Position numbers and translations under genes: made by a program. Below the pieces are notes generated by a model. It searched no databases. It saw only the letters and a list, made by a program, of their open reading frames with translations, and was not told where the DNA came from. This document shows, in pieces, positions 24,651 through 37,535 of a stretch of DNA of 64,000 nt. Within the stretch, counting starts at the first letter, position 1; the number at the start of each line of letters is the position of its first letter. Source of the DNA: Caprimulgus europaeus (taxonomy: Eukaryota > Chordata > Aves > Caprimulgiformes > Caprimulgidae); contig OU015527.1 of NCBI GenBank assembly GCA_907165065.1, positions 20,535,686-20,599,685 of the forward strand. The letters run 5' to 3'.

Positions 24651-27600
24651 GTGTCAGTGACACACTTCTTTGCTACTGTTTCATGATACTGAATTTTTAA
24701 GAATAATTAAAATGAATAGAAATGTAACTTCTCTCCTAGCATAAAAGTCTGTATTTCTAATTTTCCTTCCTCTCACATGTATCCTGGCACCAGATACATG
24801 TGCCAGCTACAAATACAGATTATCTTTCCTGAACATTTCAATTGACTCAACACTCTATATTACATGATCTTTAGATTTTCAAGTTTTTTCCTTATTCGTG
24901 GAAGTTTTCACTACACCTTTCTTACTCACATTAGTGCTTGAACTTTATTCATATGTTTGCATATCTTTTACATCTCATTCATCCCTTGTTTAACTTTGTT
25001 TCACAAGTTGCTTTGGCAAATCTGTAGACCATAAATTTGGGGCACATCTGGAAGTGTGTCTGTATTCACTGCTGTGTTCTTATTCTGCTGTAATACTATC
25101 ATGGTAAAATGCCACTGCAGTTTATGTGTAGTCTTGATGGGGAGGAGGTAATATATATAAAAAACTGTTTATTTTTGAACCCAATTAAAACCTCATCTTC
25201 TCAAATCTAAGGTAAGATTTATATAATCTTGTATTTTACATTATATGCACACCTTATTTTTTTAAGTGAAAGGTTTTGTTAAGGGAAAGTGAAAAGATTT
25301 GTCAATTTATTGTTGACAAATGCTAAATAAAAGCTGGGTGTTAGTATAATATATCAAATTGATGAAAAAGATTTGTATAAACATTTTTGGGTTTTTTTTT
25401 GTTAGAATCTAATGTTCCTTTCAAGAGACACAGAAAATAGACCCTTCTGCCTGCTTTATGCACTTATTTGCATACAGAAATACTGGCTTATTTGAGAGTA
25501 AAAAGCTTATTTAAGAAAAATAGTAAAAAAAAAAAAATACTATAGTCCCCATATTTTGTTTTTATTCTCAAAATTCTTATATTGTCCACGTTACTATAGG
25601 ACCTCAGTATCTCTGAATTAAACTAAATAGTGTATTTATTTCTGTATGTAGAAACTACTAAATATCTGCTGTACCACAGAAGACAGGATCAGAGATATGT
25701 TTTTCATCCAGAGAACAGAAGTTATTTTGTCAGTGTTGTGATGATGTCCTGTTTCCATAATTTGGGCCTGGCTGCTAAGAAAGCTCTGTCTGACTGTTGC
25801 ATGTAGTTGCCATAGGTTTCACTTACTTTGCTTGGTAAGTGATTCTGCCATTCCTAAACTGCTTAGGTAATTGAGGACTCTGTTTTATTTTACTCCAATC
25901 ATGTGTTAATTTACTGGAGATTAATTATAAGACCTTGCTTACAGCGAAGTGGAGTTTTTTGTCCTGCAAATGTCATTCTGAGCTATCATATGTACTCTGG
26001 GTCCATCTTTTCAGTCTTTGTCTATACTTAAGCCAAGCATGCTGACATTTTTACCTGTCTGCCCATCAGTGTTTTAATGTGGATAGATGCTGAGAAGAGG
26101 CTATATTTTCTTCACTATGGAAAAGATGCAGCCTTTTTTTTTACAAAGAGAAAGTTACTAGCTAGATAGCTTCTGATGAGCTTAGTTTTATTCTGTTGGA
26201 TAAAGATTTAGAGAGATAGACTTTTAAAGAATTATATTATACATCCCAGATGCTTTTTTGTGAAGGTTGTTCGCACAATTCATATTAAGTACTGAGAGAC
26301 TGGAAAAACTCTATGCACATAGCTGCCTAGTCATCTTTTTAAAGTGCTTATATTATGCATTTAATTGCCAATACAGTTCCATAGTAATTCCAATCTATTT
26401 GCTAAATAGCAATGTTCATGAATTTTCAGTTTTAAGCACAGCATTTCCCCAACAGCTGGAAATGTTTTCTTGCTTATGGAGTACTTACATGTATTTAAGC
26501 TGACTGCTGTGCAAAGTCAAATTTCTCTTAAGTCTTTAAAATGAAATGATAAGATGCAAAATAGGAGACTGATCTGAAATTTTAACCTACAGTCAGCTGA
26601 AAATTGGATCGGAATAGAAAGGGAAGTTATTAAGAGTATTTTTTGCTTATGGTATCTGCATAATATGTCAGTGGTTTTTGCTGAAGATGGGAAATGCTTT
26701 TCTTGTATCTGAGAGTGTCACTTGTGATTACATCCTCTTCTGTTGTGATGCACTCCCAGACTCTCAATCCCCAGTGCAGATGGGCTCCATACCTTTATGG
26801 ATAATGTAACATGACTGGAAGCCACAGTTTTCAGTCTCTAGACAGTGTTTCAGGAAAAAACACCAGAACTGCAGATTTTCAGAAGAGAAAAGCAGATAAT
26901 TTTCTTCTTCATTTTTTTTTTTTCCCCAGCCAACACTTTACCACTCCTCCGCTTTGCTTTTCTTGCATTATCTATTCATTGCATATCTGTTGTGTCGGAT
27001 CCAGACAGACAAGGAACAGATTTATCAGACTAGCTGGTCGTTTAAGCCCATGAATATATTTCATTATTCTGCTTGCAATAGGGAGAAGTTTGTTCATTGT
27101 ATGCATTAACAGAAAACTCCAGGGAGATCCATTTGACATTAGAATACATCAATTAGAATACTCTTGCTTTCTGAGGAGCATGATATGCCATCTAGCTAGC
27201 AAATACAAGCTCTTGCACCTCTCTGAGTGTTTTTCACTTAGTCATAAAGAATGACAGACATCAGTGAATCATTCTTTGTTTTACATTTGAAGAATCTTAT
27301 CAGAATAGAACGTAGAGTGTAAGACATCACACTATTTTCTACAGTATTCACTTGTGGTTCTCCTACCTTTCCCAGAGATATCAAGCAGGGTTTGACAGTG
27401 CTAAGGATCACGGGCAGCAATTCTCTTAGCATTTACATTTACTTTTCAGGGCTCAAGCCTTTCAAAAGCATATTGTGCCTAATTCATTAGCAGATATACA
27501 TATTGAAAAACCAAGATGAAACACATCTTTACCGAAAGCTACAACTAAGTTTAAGCCAACTTGTCAAACCCAGTGATCCTTTTGTTACTTTTCCACTGAT

Positions 27601-28198
27601 GTTTATTCTGTTGTCTCAAAGTGGTTCCATGGTGTGTTTAAGAGAAAGTCTTTTCCAGAACATTTAATGAGAAATATTATCACAGATTATCATCAAAGAT
27701 ATTGTTAATCTAGAATATCCCGTTGCATATTTTTCATCCATTATGCAAAATAATTGACTTTTTATCATTAAATGCTATGAGAAAAGGCAGCAATTGAGCT
27801 AACACAGAGTTAAGAAGGGAGTAAAGGTTTAGCAGGAATATTTGAGAGTACTAAAAAAGACAGAGTAAAAAATTCAGCAAATTGTTATCAACTTTTCTTT
27901 ACAGCCAAAGGTAGAAAATTAATATTATAATAGACTTGTAGAGGATCACCTTAAGTTTATGTCTTCATCTGGCCTTGAGTTCTTCATGTATTTCAGGGAA
28001 ATATCCTATTCCTAACTCTCAATCCTGTTCAATTTACACTTAGAAATTTACTTTAATTTATACAGTTTTGAAGTTAGTGTTGGTGCAGGAACTTTAACTC
28101 TGTTTGTGTTTCGTTCAATAACTGAGCTAGATGACCAATGAAACTTACATTCCTTTGAGAAACATCATTCTTATAAAATGTATGTTTTACTTTAAAGG
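24651..28198. other. AT-rich non-coding stretch
   Basis: No gene, RNA gene or clear transposon is recognised. A T-rich run with short poly-A tracts occurs near 25390-25540, and a T12 run near 26913-26924. Open frames (for example 26267-26503 and 26811-27053) have no domains and are taken as chance. Confidence 0.55.
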
Positions 28199-28419
28199 CA
28201 AATATCTAAAGAGCAGGTGTCAAGAGGATTGGGCAGACCCTTTTCATAGGTGGCCAGCAATAGGACAAGGGGCAATGGGCACAAGCTGGGACACAGGAGG
28301 TTGCACTTAAGCATGAGGAAAAACTTCTTTACTGTGAGGTTGACAGAGCACTGGAACAGGATGCCAGGAGATGCTGTGAAGTCTCCTTCTCTGGAGATGT
28401 TCATGCATCCTGATGCAAC
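28199..28419 (+). mobile_element. CR1 ORF2 C-terminal fragment, lacking both ends
   Basis: A plus-strand CR1 fragment whose subfamily differs from the copy at 18710. It covers the last part of ORF2: the aggacaaggggcaatgggca block (about 28262-28281), then MRKNFFTVRLTEHWNRMPGD and SPSLEMF on the plus strand. Similarity stops at cctgatgcaac, about 24 bp before an LTR target duplication. The 3' UTR and octamer tail are missing, although insertion requires them, so they were lost later. The left end is a truncation or simply decay. Confidence 0.85.
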
Positions 28420-28442
28420 TTTTATGTTCCATCTCATTTTGG

Positions 28443-28447
28443 GTATG
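28443..28447. repeat. Target-site duplication, left copy (GTATG)
   Basis: The five bases GTATG immediately before the TG of the LTR are repeated exactly after its CA end at 29601-29605. A 5-bp duplication fits class III (ERVL-type) integrases. If the boundary is shifted by one base the duplication can be read as 6 bp (GTATGT), so the class is not fixed by this alone. Confidence 0.8.
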
Positions 28448-28889
28448 TGTATTGGGTTTGCATGGCAAGGTTTTTGGTAGCAGTGGGGGAGGGGACATGG
28501 GGTGGCTTCTGTGAGAGAAGCTGCCAGAAGCTTCCCCCATGTCCGACCCGACACAGCCAATGCCAGCGGCTACAGCAACGGACCCGCCGCTGGCCAAGGC
28601 CGAGCCAATCAGTAACGCCTCTGTGATAACATAATTAAGAAAAAAAAAAGGAAGGGAGAAAAAAAAAGCTGCACACTTTGCAGCGGGAGAGAGGAGTGAG
28701 AAGATGTAAGAGAAAACAACTTCGCAGACACCAAGGTCAGTGAAGAAGGAGGGGGAGGATGGGCTCCAGGCGCCGGAGCAGAGATTCCCCCCCGCAACCT
28801 GTGGTGAAGACCATGGTGAAGCAGGCTGTCCCCCTGCAGCCCATGGAGGTCCATGGTGGTGCAGATGACCACCTGTAGCCCGTGGAGGA

Positions 28890-29210
28890 CCCCACGCCGG
28901 AGCAGGTGGATGCCGAAGGAAGCTGTGACCCCGCGGGAAGCCAGCGCTGGAGCAGGTTCCTGTCAGGACCTGTAGCCCGTGGAGAGAGGAGCCCACGCTG
29001 GAGCAGGTTTGCTGGCAGGACTTGTGACCCCGTGGGGGACCCGCGCTGGAGCAGTCCCTTCCTGAAGGACTGCACACCATGGAATGGACCCAGACTGGAG
29101 CAGCTCGTGAAGAGCTGTCAGTCATGGGAAGGACTCACGTTGGAGCAGTTGGTGGAGGACTGTCTCCCGTGAGAGGGACCCCACGCTGGTGCGGGGGAAG
29201 GAGACCTCCC
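28890..29210 (+). repeat. Degenerate tandem array, ~48-bp unit, seven copies, inside the LTR
   Basis: The motif (c/t)gctggagcag or a close variant recurs at about 28896, 28945, 28996, 29044, 29092, 29139 and, weakly, 29183. Spacings are 45 to 51 bp. Between motifs each unit carries a variant of a gact(t)gtgaccccgtgg-like segment. Most spacings are multiples of three, and one plus frame (28882-29172, 96 codons) remains open through nearly the whole array. In that frame the units translate into repeated W/L-S/E-R/Q type segments of no recognised family. It is part of the LTR, not a host minisatellite. Coding is not supported by any other evidence. Confidence 0.75.
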
Positions 29211-29399
29211 CCTGAGGAGGAAGCAGCGGCAGAAACACCGTGTGATGAACTGACCGTAACCCCATTCCCTGTCCCCCTGTGCTGCTGGGGGGAGGAGGTG
29301 GAAAATCGGGAAAGAGATGTAGCCCGGGAAGAAGGGAGGGATGGGGGAGGTGTTTTAAGATTTGGTTTTACTTCTCATTCTCCTCTGATTTTGATTTGT

Positions 29400-29405
29400 A
29401 ATAAA
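29400..29405 (+). promoter_or_regulatory. LTR polyadenylation signal AATAAA
   Basis: A canonical AATAAA lies in the GC-poor 3' part of the LTR. A T-rich and C-rich stretch follows, then a TGTTTTGCCCGTG-like region, consistent with a retroviral R/U5 junction. Function is inferred from position only. Confidence 0.55.
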
Positions 29406-29600
29406 GTAAATTTGGTTTTTTTTTCCCCCAAGTCGAGTCTGTTTTGCCCGTGCCAGTAATTGGTGAGTGATCTCTCTCCGTCCTTATCTCCACCCACGAG
29501 CTTTTTGTTATAATTTTCTCCCCCTGCCCATTTGAGGAGGGGGAGTGATAGAGTGGGCTTTGGTGGGCATCCGGTCTCTAGCCAGGGTCAACCCACCACA

Positions 29601-29605
29601 GTATG
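29601..29605. repeat. Target-site duplication, right copy (GTATG)
   Basis: Exact partner of 28443-28447, directly following the CA end of the LTR. Confidence 0.8.
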
Positions 29606-32600
29606 TTATTTCTCTATCTTCTGTAGCTATTATGTAGGTTATCTGTGTTATATTTCAGCAGCCAGGATGCCAAGCTGAAAAATTGTTCTTCAACAGCATG
29701 TCTGTCTGGTCCCTTTAAATCTACTTAGTATCAAACCAGAGCAGATTATCTTTACTTTTCAAGCCTACAGTGTATATGCCAATGTGCTCTCCTACTACAG
29801 CTTTCTAAAATTGGCCATGTTCTTTATGTTTTGGATTTCTTTTTCTTTCCTTGTTTGACTTCCTCTGTAGTATCAAAGCTGGCTGTGACTAGGAACAGGC
29901 CCTCTCTATATTATTAGGTAGATCATAACCTGCAATGTGTAAGATATTTTCTGAATTTAAAATATGGTGTCCTGAGTATTTAAGAATTGTAGAGGATAAA
30001 TGGTTCATTCTGGTACAGCAAATACAATTTCTTCTGCTTTTAAGTGTGAAAAGTAAAGTTATATCTCAGAAAAAACATACATTCACATTTTTTAACCCTT
30101 CACTTTCCCCGCTCCCGATCCCCAAATGAAAAGCTGTCCTTCATAGTTATAATAGGAAATTTACATTTCTGCCTGCTTCACAATTTTTCATATTAATTGC
30201 AGGTGAAATTTGCTTTTATGCAGAGAACTGGCACAAGATCCAAGTACTCCTTAAATGTTGCCTGAAAACATGAGTGTTTTTTCCTGGTTATTTTCTACTA
30301 CAATATACTGTCCCCTTAGCTTGTTGCAGAGAATGTTAGTGGCCCTGCTGCTGTTCTTGTCCCAGGGTTCATGTCAGATTGAGACTGGCGGTAGAGTAAC
30401 CCATGCAGCTGCTGTTGTAGTGTGATGCTTCAGTCAAAATCAGTGCTCAGCTGCTTCAGGCATCATGCAGTTTTTGTCAGCTGTGGCAAAGGGATTAGCT
30501 TCCATCTGGGGCTCTTAAGACCTACTGTTGTGAAATATTGCAAGAACATATTGTCTTCTGGTATGTTGGATAAAAGATAAAGGGGAAGGGCAGGTGGGAA
30601 GGCTTTACCAAAAAAAAAAAAAAAAAAGATGTTGGAGATCTGCAAGATGGCATGAGACAGATGGACTAGAAAGAACAAGTGGTGGCACTGTATGGGACAG
30701 AGGCACACCACATTTTATTTGCCTTGTACAATACTACATTTGAAATCACTGAATCCACCTGCTCAATTCACTGGCATGACAGAAACAATCTAGGCTCATC
30801 TGTACTCTCTGGCTCACAGTGAAAACACAAATTGCTCTTGAATATCCCAAAGCATTATTGTATCAAATAGAGAGTTATTTGAATACACATATTCTTAATT
30901 GTTTTCCTAAAATCCTCAGTCCTCCTTTCAGGCACAGATATATTAAAATTTTGTAATGATTTTGAAGGTCTTTACTTACACAACAAAAGGAAATGTCATA
31001 ATTTTTTTTATAGAAATATAATTACTTTTTAAGAAATTGTATTCTAAATAATGAAATGTGATACATTGACACCAATGAAATCAGGAAATTATGCAAACTA
31101 GATCTATCCCACCCTGAAGTTCAATGGCCAGATAACTATGGCATCAGTCTTGCAGAGGCTTAATGATGTATTTATAATGAGTCTTTAAAAATATTCCAGA
31201 TTTCGGGACAATGTAACATTTGTGATTATAAAGAGATCCAACTCCTTACAGTTAAGAGAAACTAAATTGTTGGAGACAGTAGTACCCAAAATGTAAGCCT
31301 ATTCTGACTTTCTCCTCTCCATCTCATCCCCAGTTTATTTCTTGCTTAGCTATTTGGTTTATTAATGGCCTGTTTGCTTTTCTAGTGTCCTTCTAGGTGC
31401 TCAGGAGGGCTTTAACTACTAGCTTTCTCTTTTCTCCAATAATTTTCAAAAAAACTGGAAATAGAGAATTCATAATTGCTCTAAATACTTGCCTTGAAGG
31501 GGCGTATGTGCCCGATAGATTCTAGATAGTATATTTGCATATGTTAGAGATGCACAGACTGAAACATGTAAGGAGTCACTTTTCTGCAGGTTTGTATATG
31601 AAGTGATTACATGGTCTCCCAAAGTCTAGTATGTAAACAGTGCTATAGTATTTGAGCAGTGAATTTATCACGTCTGCTATTGTGGATGCATACATTCTTC
31701 CAGATGCTATGTTAAAATAAAGAATCTCTGTTCACCTTATATTACTGGAAGTTACTGCAGAGTTGGAACAGAGGGATCTCTACTTGTACCAATTCTTTAA
31801 CACCATGTGAAATGCACTCTGTGCATTACTATGCTAGGTGCCTGACTCAGGAACCATTAACCATTTCATATACCCTCCTTTCTCCTGTATAACATGTTCT
31901 GCAACCATGTCTTGCTTGCAAAGTATACTTGGAATAGATGTAGGTTCTTTCGAAGACAAAGCTAATTTTGGCTGTTGACAAAGAAATGGTGGTTTTAATC
32001 CTGATTCAGTTTGTAGGCTTAATTATTTTCTCCCTTTTCTACCCTGATCTCATTGTCTTTCACTATAGGAAGTCCTGCTTTAAACTTGACTACCAGGGCC
32101 AATGAGTTTTAGCCTGGTATGACATTAGTTGGTCAAGTACTTAACTGTTATTTCTGCTTTAGTTTCCCTGACTCTTCCTTGACCTTCTCATACCTAAATG
32201 CTTTATTCCAGTGGTGTCCCCAGGCAGCTACATGTCTGGAATTTTCTTTCTTGAGTTTGAGCAACACAGCTTGACTCAATGTATAAAAACTGCTGCACAG
32301 TACTGCTTTGATCCAATGTTTTATTCAGCTGCATATCCACTCTGTCACCTGAAGGGTTGTTTCTGTTGCTGCCAGAATTATGCTAATACCTGCTTCCGTT
32401 GGTGTAGACTGAAGAAAAGCACACCATCAAAATAGAGTATACTAGTGTCATAGAGGTTTCCATGTTAGTGAATTTTTAGATTAAATTTTGCCATTTCCTC
32501 ACAAATAGATTTTACTTGCAGATATTTAATTTCTTGGGTTTAGCTATATTATTTTCTCATATTACATCATAACTGTAACCAATTCACTTTTTATTTGAAC

Positions 32601-35600
32601 CCAGTGTTGCTTTTATTGAACTTATCTTTACAAAGACTATTAAGCAAAAGATTAATTGTTAGTTCATTTGTTTCCCTTCTCTTTCCCCCTACTTCTTTCA
32701 GTATTGGTTTTTCCCGTATAAATCGGTCTTGCAGCAGCCGGAGAAATGTAGGATGATAAAACACCCCTCTGACCTGCTTAAGCCATTCTGCCCCTTTTGT
32801 TCTCCCTGTTTTGTGGTGTCCCACTTTTACAAAAAAAAATGCTGGAGCACATAAACCAAAACTACCAAGCTGATTGTTATCTTTTTTGTCTGGCTGTTCT
32901 GGGTGTCACTCAACATCTTTATGCTTCATTCGTGGTCACTGGAGAACACCAAAGCAGAGCTGTCTGACTTTTCTGGCAGTTTATTAAATTTCCTTCCATC
33001 AACTTAAAAATTAGATTATTCTTGTGACTGCAGTTTTAAGTGCAAGTATCATTTTTTTAGAAGTGTTCTTTTCTGTCAGACAGTCCTTCATATTGTGTGA
33101 AACCATAGCTACCTGAACTTTGTAAGACTAACACCTTGAAGTATAATCTGGTTTGAAAATATAAATGATTACATAAATAATAATTTTGTCCTTGTTCAGT
33201 TCAGTCTTGACCTAACTTGTGTCTCTTTGAATTAAGAATTGTTGACAAGAAGAAATAGAATGTAATGGAAATTAGAACTGACTAGTGCTTTTTATTTTAT
33301 TTAGTTGCTATAAATGTACCTACTGCTCCTTCTTTTAAAAATGTTCTGCCCATAGAACAAATTATTTAGTTTGTAATACGCAAACCTCTAATACAAATAG
33401 CAATACCTTATATTAAAAGCTAAGTAATTGATCTAAGAAATACATTTTTTTCTGCTTGCAAAACCATATTAAAAAAAAAAAAAGGACCTAATCCAAACAA
33501 TGAGTTGTATTGAAATAGAAAAATACATGAGGCAGGACTGCCAAATTATTTATCTTTCATTAAGGGAGAAAATCACATATAATTATCTATGCTATATGAG
33601 CACATTTTCTTCAATTTGGCATGGAATTGAGCAGTAATAATAATAAAAAATGCAACTCACAACTAAGCTCAATCTAACTAGCTGTTATTAAGTAAATACT
33701 AGAAAAGGGAACACTGAACAAGGGGGATATTCACTAAATAGTACCACGTTCTCCACAGCTAGAAAGATCTACTCATCATTTTGAAGGATAGAAACAAAAT
33801 TACGTGCTTGGAACCTAATCAATATGCAGCCATAATGTATGTTTTTGTAGTTTCTTCATAAACAAATAAAAATTGAGCTGATTTTTAAATTAAAGGGATT
33901 TGGTGGTTTGAAATTAAGCAAGGCTGTGATGTTTTGTGGTTTTACTCAGACATTTTAGAAAGATTAAACACTAAGTATAGAAGGAAAATACGAGATGTGA
34001 ATTTCAAAACATTCTTTTCTTTTTGTTCCTAGTTAAAATCTATTCAGTAGCTGATAGATGTGAGCAGTGTGGGGTGACATCCAGTACAATTCCGGAGTCT
34101 ACAGACTTGTAACCAGGAATACAGTCGCCTTTAGAACTGTCCATTACCTGTCATTAGTATACGAGGGTTTAATTTTCTTCATCATTACCAGTTCATTGGC
34201 AGCTATAAATACATACAGAGCTAGATGTGTTTTGATCATTTTCAGTAAAAGGAAATTGCTGGGCTTTATATCCTTTCAGTGAGAGTATATGCTTTAGCAC
34301 ATAATAATAGGATAAAAGCTTCCATTTGGACACTTTACAAACCAGAATACTCATTCCATTAGATCAATATTTCAATATGCAATTGTGTTTCAAAGTAAGA
34401 TTGAAGAAATTGTTTAAATCTGTTGACATATCAAGTAATAACATGAAAAGCATTCACTATGATCATCCTGATAGAAATTATAATAAGTTCTTCAGGAGCT
34501 CTGAACCACAATAATGGAAATTTAGAAACATTTAGTCAAATGTTTCAGTTAGATCAAAACCAAAGAAACTTTAAACATTTGAGAGAGCTAGAAAATGTGT
34601 TCGTAGAATAAAATTCTTTGTAAAATTCAGAGGTGCCTCTTCCATACAATCAGTGGCTTAACATTTCCAAATATAGTTATTTAACAATGAAGTTTTCTTC
34701 ATTTAATATTCCACTCTTATTTTCTTTGTTAGACAGATTGTTACTGAAGTAAGGCATTTTACCTGTATTGTCTTTGGTGATGATTGAACACTTAAAATTA
34801 GCCTGGAAGAAATAAAATTCTGTATTTTTATTTGCTTGTTCTTCTTTTTGGTCCATTGTCATTTATTAAATGCATTTAATTTTATATTAGAACTTGTTTG
34901 GTCTTGCTCATATCAGCTTCTTGGAACCAAACCATTTCTTCAAGCAAAATTTATCAAAAAATGTTTAAATATATTGTACTGAAATTCATAATATTCTGGT
35001 TATATAATAAATTTAAATTATAAACCTACTTAATATTTTTGTCAATTCTGTGTAATGGAAAAAAATACTTTCAAGTATTTCTTAGACAGTACACATAATA
35101 TTCTCTAAGCAGTTAGTCAGTTCTGAAAAACAGTCCTTTTCTGTGATAAAGCCCACAAGAATAAATGTTGTGCTATCTCAAATGGGGTTTTTTTTGTGCC
35201 AGTAGACTTTTTAGAAATGCTCTCGCTTATGCTCTAGTTACTTTATATATGTATAGTAACTCAGAACAGAATAAGCTAGAAATAATGAAGAGTTTTTAAA
35301 ATTACTGAAATATATGAGTCATATTGCAAAATCTGGAAGCCTTGAAGAGGATGAACCATTCCTACTAATTTGTACACAGCTGCCAAATATTCATGCTAGT
35401 ACTCTTGCAGGCACTAGGGATTCAAGATGATGATTTGCAGGGAGGAGACAAAAAGAAGAAGAAGAAAAAAGGTTGATTTTACATTGTTTTACTACTTTGA
35501 TGTGGCTTAAATTATTATATGATTCACCATTATATTCCCTTGACAATTGCAGCACTTACAATGAGGGTTGTGAATAGCTTGTGTTGCTGCAACTGTGCTC

Positions 35601-37481
35601 TATGTCAATTTTTCACAGGGCTATGTGCAGGGCTGTTGCTGGTGCCTTACTGGGCACAGTTTGTGTTTTGGATTCCCCTAAATCGTTATGCTCTAGATCT
35701 ATGGGTGAAATCCTGCAGAACAAATCCACATGCCACTGATTATGCTGGTGATCAGCGCACAAAGATGAAACTTAGGATGCCGTGTAGTAATTTTCAGCTT
35801 AGCTTCACAGTGATTCCTCTGAGGTAAGATGATTACGGTGCAATTAATAGTGAAATCTTGCTCTCCACAGCAAAGGTATTCCTGCAATGCTGCCAACTTC
35901 TGCTAGTGCTAGGGAATACTTGAATATGGCTACTTTTGAATCATGTATGTAGTTGAAGAATACCACCTTTGTTTTTATTTGCTTTGAGATATTACCAAAC
36001 TTCTATTGAATGCATAGAACAACAGAAGCCTTTATCAGGAAACAAAATGAAAGTTGTTAATCTTGACCTCTGACCACAAATATGAAACTTCAAAGGTAAT
36101 TTTTATCAGTAGTCTACAGGAAAAGCAGTGGGAAGTCTTAAACATTTTTCTGCATCTGTCTTCCATAGGCCAGTTTTGGGCAGACTTTCCTTACTCAGTT
36201 GTGCTTAGATGCAGCTTCTACAAGTTCTGCTGGTTTTTTTCAACATGTTTAAGTAGTTTGCTGTATGAATGATCTTGTGTCTGGATCTGAAGACAAATTG
36301 TAGTCCTAGACAAGGCTGGGTTGCTTTGGAAGTAAAGACAGGATCTATGCACTGCATATGAAGTGCTTTGTACAACACTGTTCCTTGGAGAACACGTACC
36401 AATAGGCTTGAAAATCTTTTATAACAGTTGATGCTATATCCATCTGTGAATTAGAGGGAGAGTATGGGGAAAAGGTGAAGAAGAAGAGAGATGAACAGAA
36501 ATGTCACTTCTGAAAGGTAAATCTAGGTACATCTGTCAGCCTGCAGAGCACAACAAGTGAGCTTGCTTTTAAAGTTACTGCTATCTTGGCTCAGTTCTAG
36601 TTCTCCTGTTCACATGTGACAATTGGTTACTTCTGAGGAGGATACAGTGGAGGACCTCCAATAAAAGAAACAGTGAAATAGTGTATTTCATGTGGCTGCC
36701 CAACTCCAAAATCACTACTAAAGCTGTCTTTCAGCCAGTACTTTTAGTCAACAAATTACCTTGGGCTTGTATAAATAAAGAAACAAAGTTCAGAGCAGTT
36801 CTGGTGGTCATTATGAACCCTTTGGAGAAGTTCATATCAAAACAAAGCTGAGCAGTATCTTCCCAGCAAATGCTGACTAAGGTAGAATTATATCTCTTTG
36901 TGATTGCTTGTAATCTGTGCAAAGGTAGGGAATGGGATGGATTACTGACAGTCAAATTTCAATCTATAGCTCCATTTTTCAAGTCAAAATTTTATAATAA
37001 CTATTACACCACAGCCAGGTTTAACATGTTTGTAATGTTTGATTTATGTAAAGATATACTCTTTTAAGATCTTAATTAACCTTAAGTGTACTAGAAAATT
37101 AATGCTTAGCATGATTTTAAAGTCCTTCCTGGCAATTAGCCATATAATGGTGTTTCATTCCCCACATTAAATAGAAGGTTTCTATCAGGGTGTTTGGAAG
37201 TTAGAGGATTTATATAGTAGATAAAACAACTGATAGAAGGTCAAATCATCTGCATTAAGGTGACATTACTACAAATTGAGATATAGGTAGCCTAAGAAGT
37301 ACACAACAAGTTAAGTACGTAATAGAATAAAACCTGAAAAATTAGGCTTGTTGATATTATCTTTCTGTCTTTAACACAGAGTTTGAATGGTGGGAGGAAC
37401 TTGACTGCTGCAGATCTTTGCAAAGACCTGCTTCTGACCCTGGAGAGGGTAAATAAAATACTAAGGTTTTGTCAGATCTGA

Positions 37482-37535
37482 GATACCAGATTCTAATTTG
37501 ATGTCATTCAAATGGAAATAAGTTGTGAAGACAGA
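37482..37535. repeat. 54-bp segment, first copy of a diverged pair
   Basis: It aligns without gaps to 39067-39120, in the same orientation, with 47 of 54 positions identical by my count. The shared core is aatgtcattcaaatgga-like. Flanks on both sides do not align. It could be a remnant of an old dispersed repeat or a short local duplication. Confidence 0.7.

Larger units (their letters stand above)
28448..29600 (+). mobile_element. Solo LTR of an avian endogenous retrovirus, 1153 bp
   Basis: The element starts TGTATTGGGTTTGCATGGCA and ends GGGTCAACCCACCACA, so it has the canonical TG...CA ends, flanked by identical GTATG repeats. The opening resembles an LTR type common in avian genomes (recalled, not searched). 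A polyadenylation signal AATAAA at 29400-29405 on the plus strand, about 195 bp before the end, gives the plus orientation and marks the R-U5 side. The middle (about 28740-29330) is far richer in G and C than its surroundings and contains the array of about 48 bp entered separately. No gag, pol or env sequence is present on either side, so it is a solo LTR, left by recombination between the two LTRs of a provirus. Identical target repeats suggest no rearrangement since insertion. Confidence 0.9.

Noticed and set aside
28307..29125. 272-codon open frame on the minus strand, the longest in the window
   Set aside because: It runs antisense through the GC-rich LTR and on into the CR1 fragment, crossing the LTR boundary. 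Its low-complexity Ser/Gly/Pro composition reflects the 48-bp array. No domain is visible.
35519..35827. 102-codon plus-strand frame with a hydrophobic, Cys-rich stretch that looks membrane-like
   Set aside because: No family recognised. The hydrophobic run is explained by T-rich composition, and no flanking exon signals support it.
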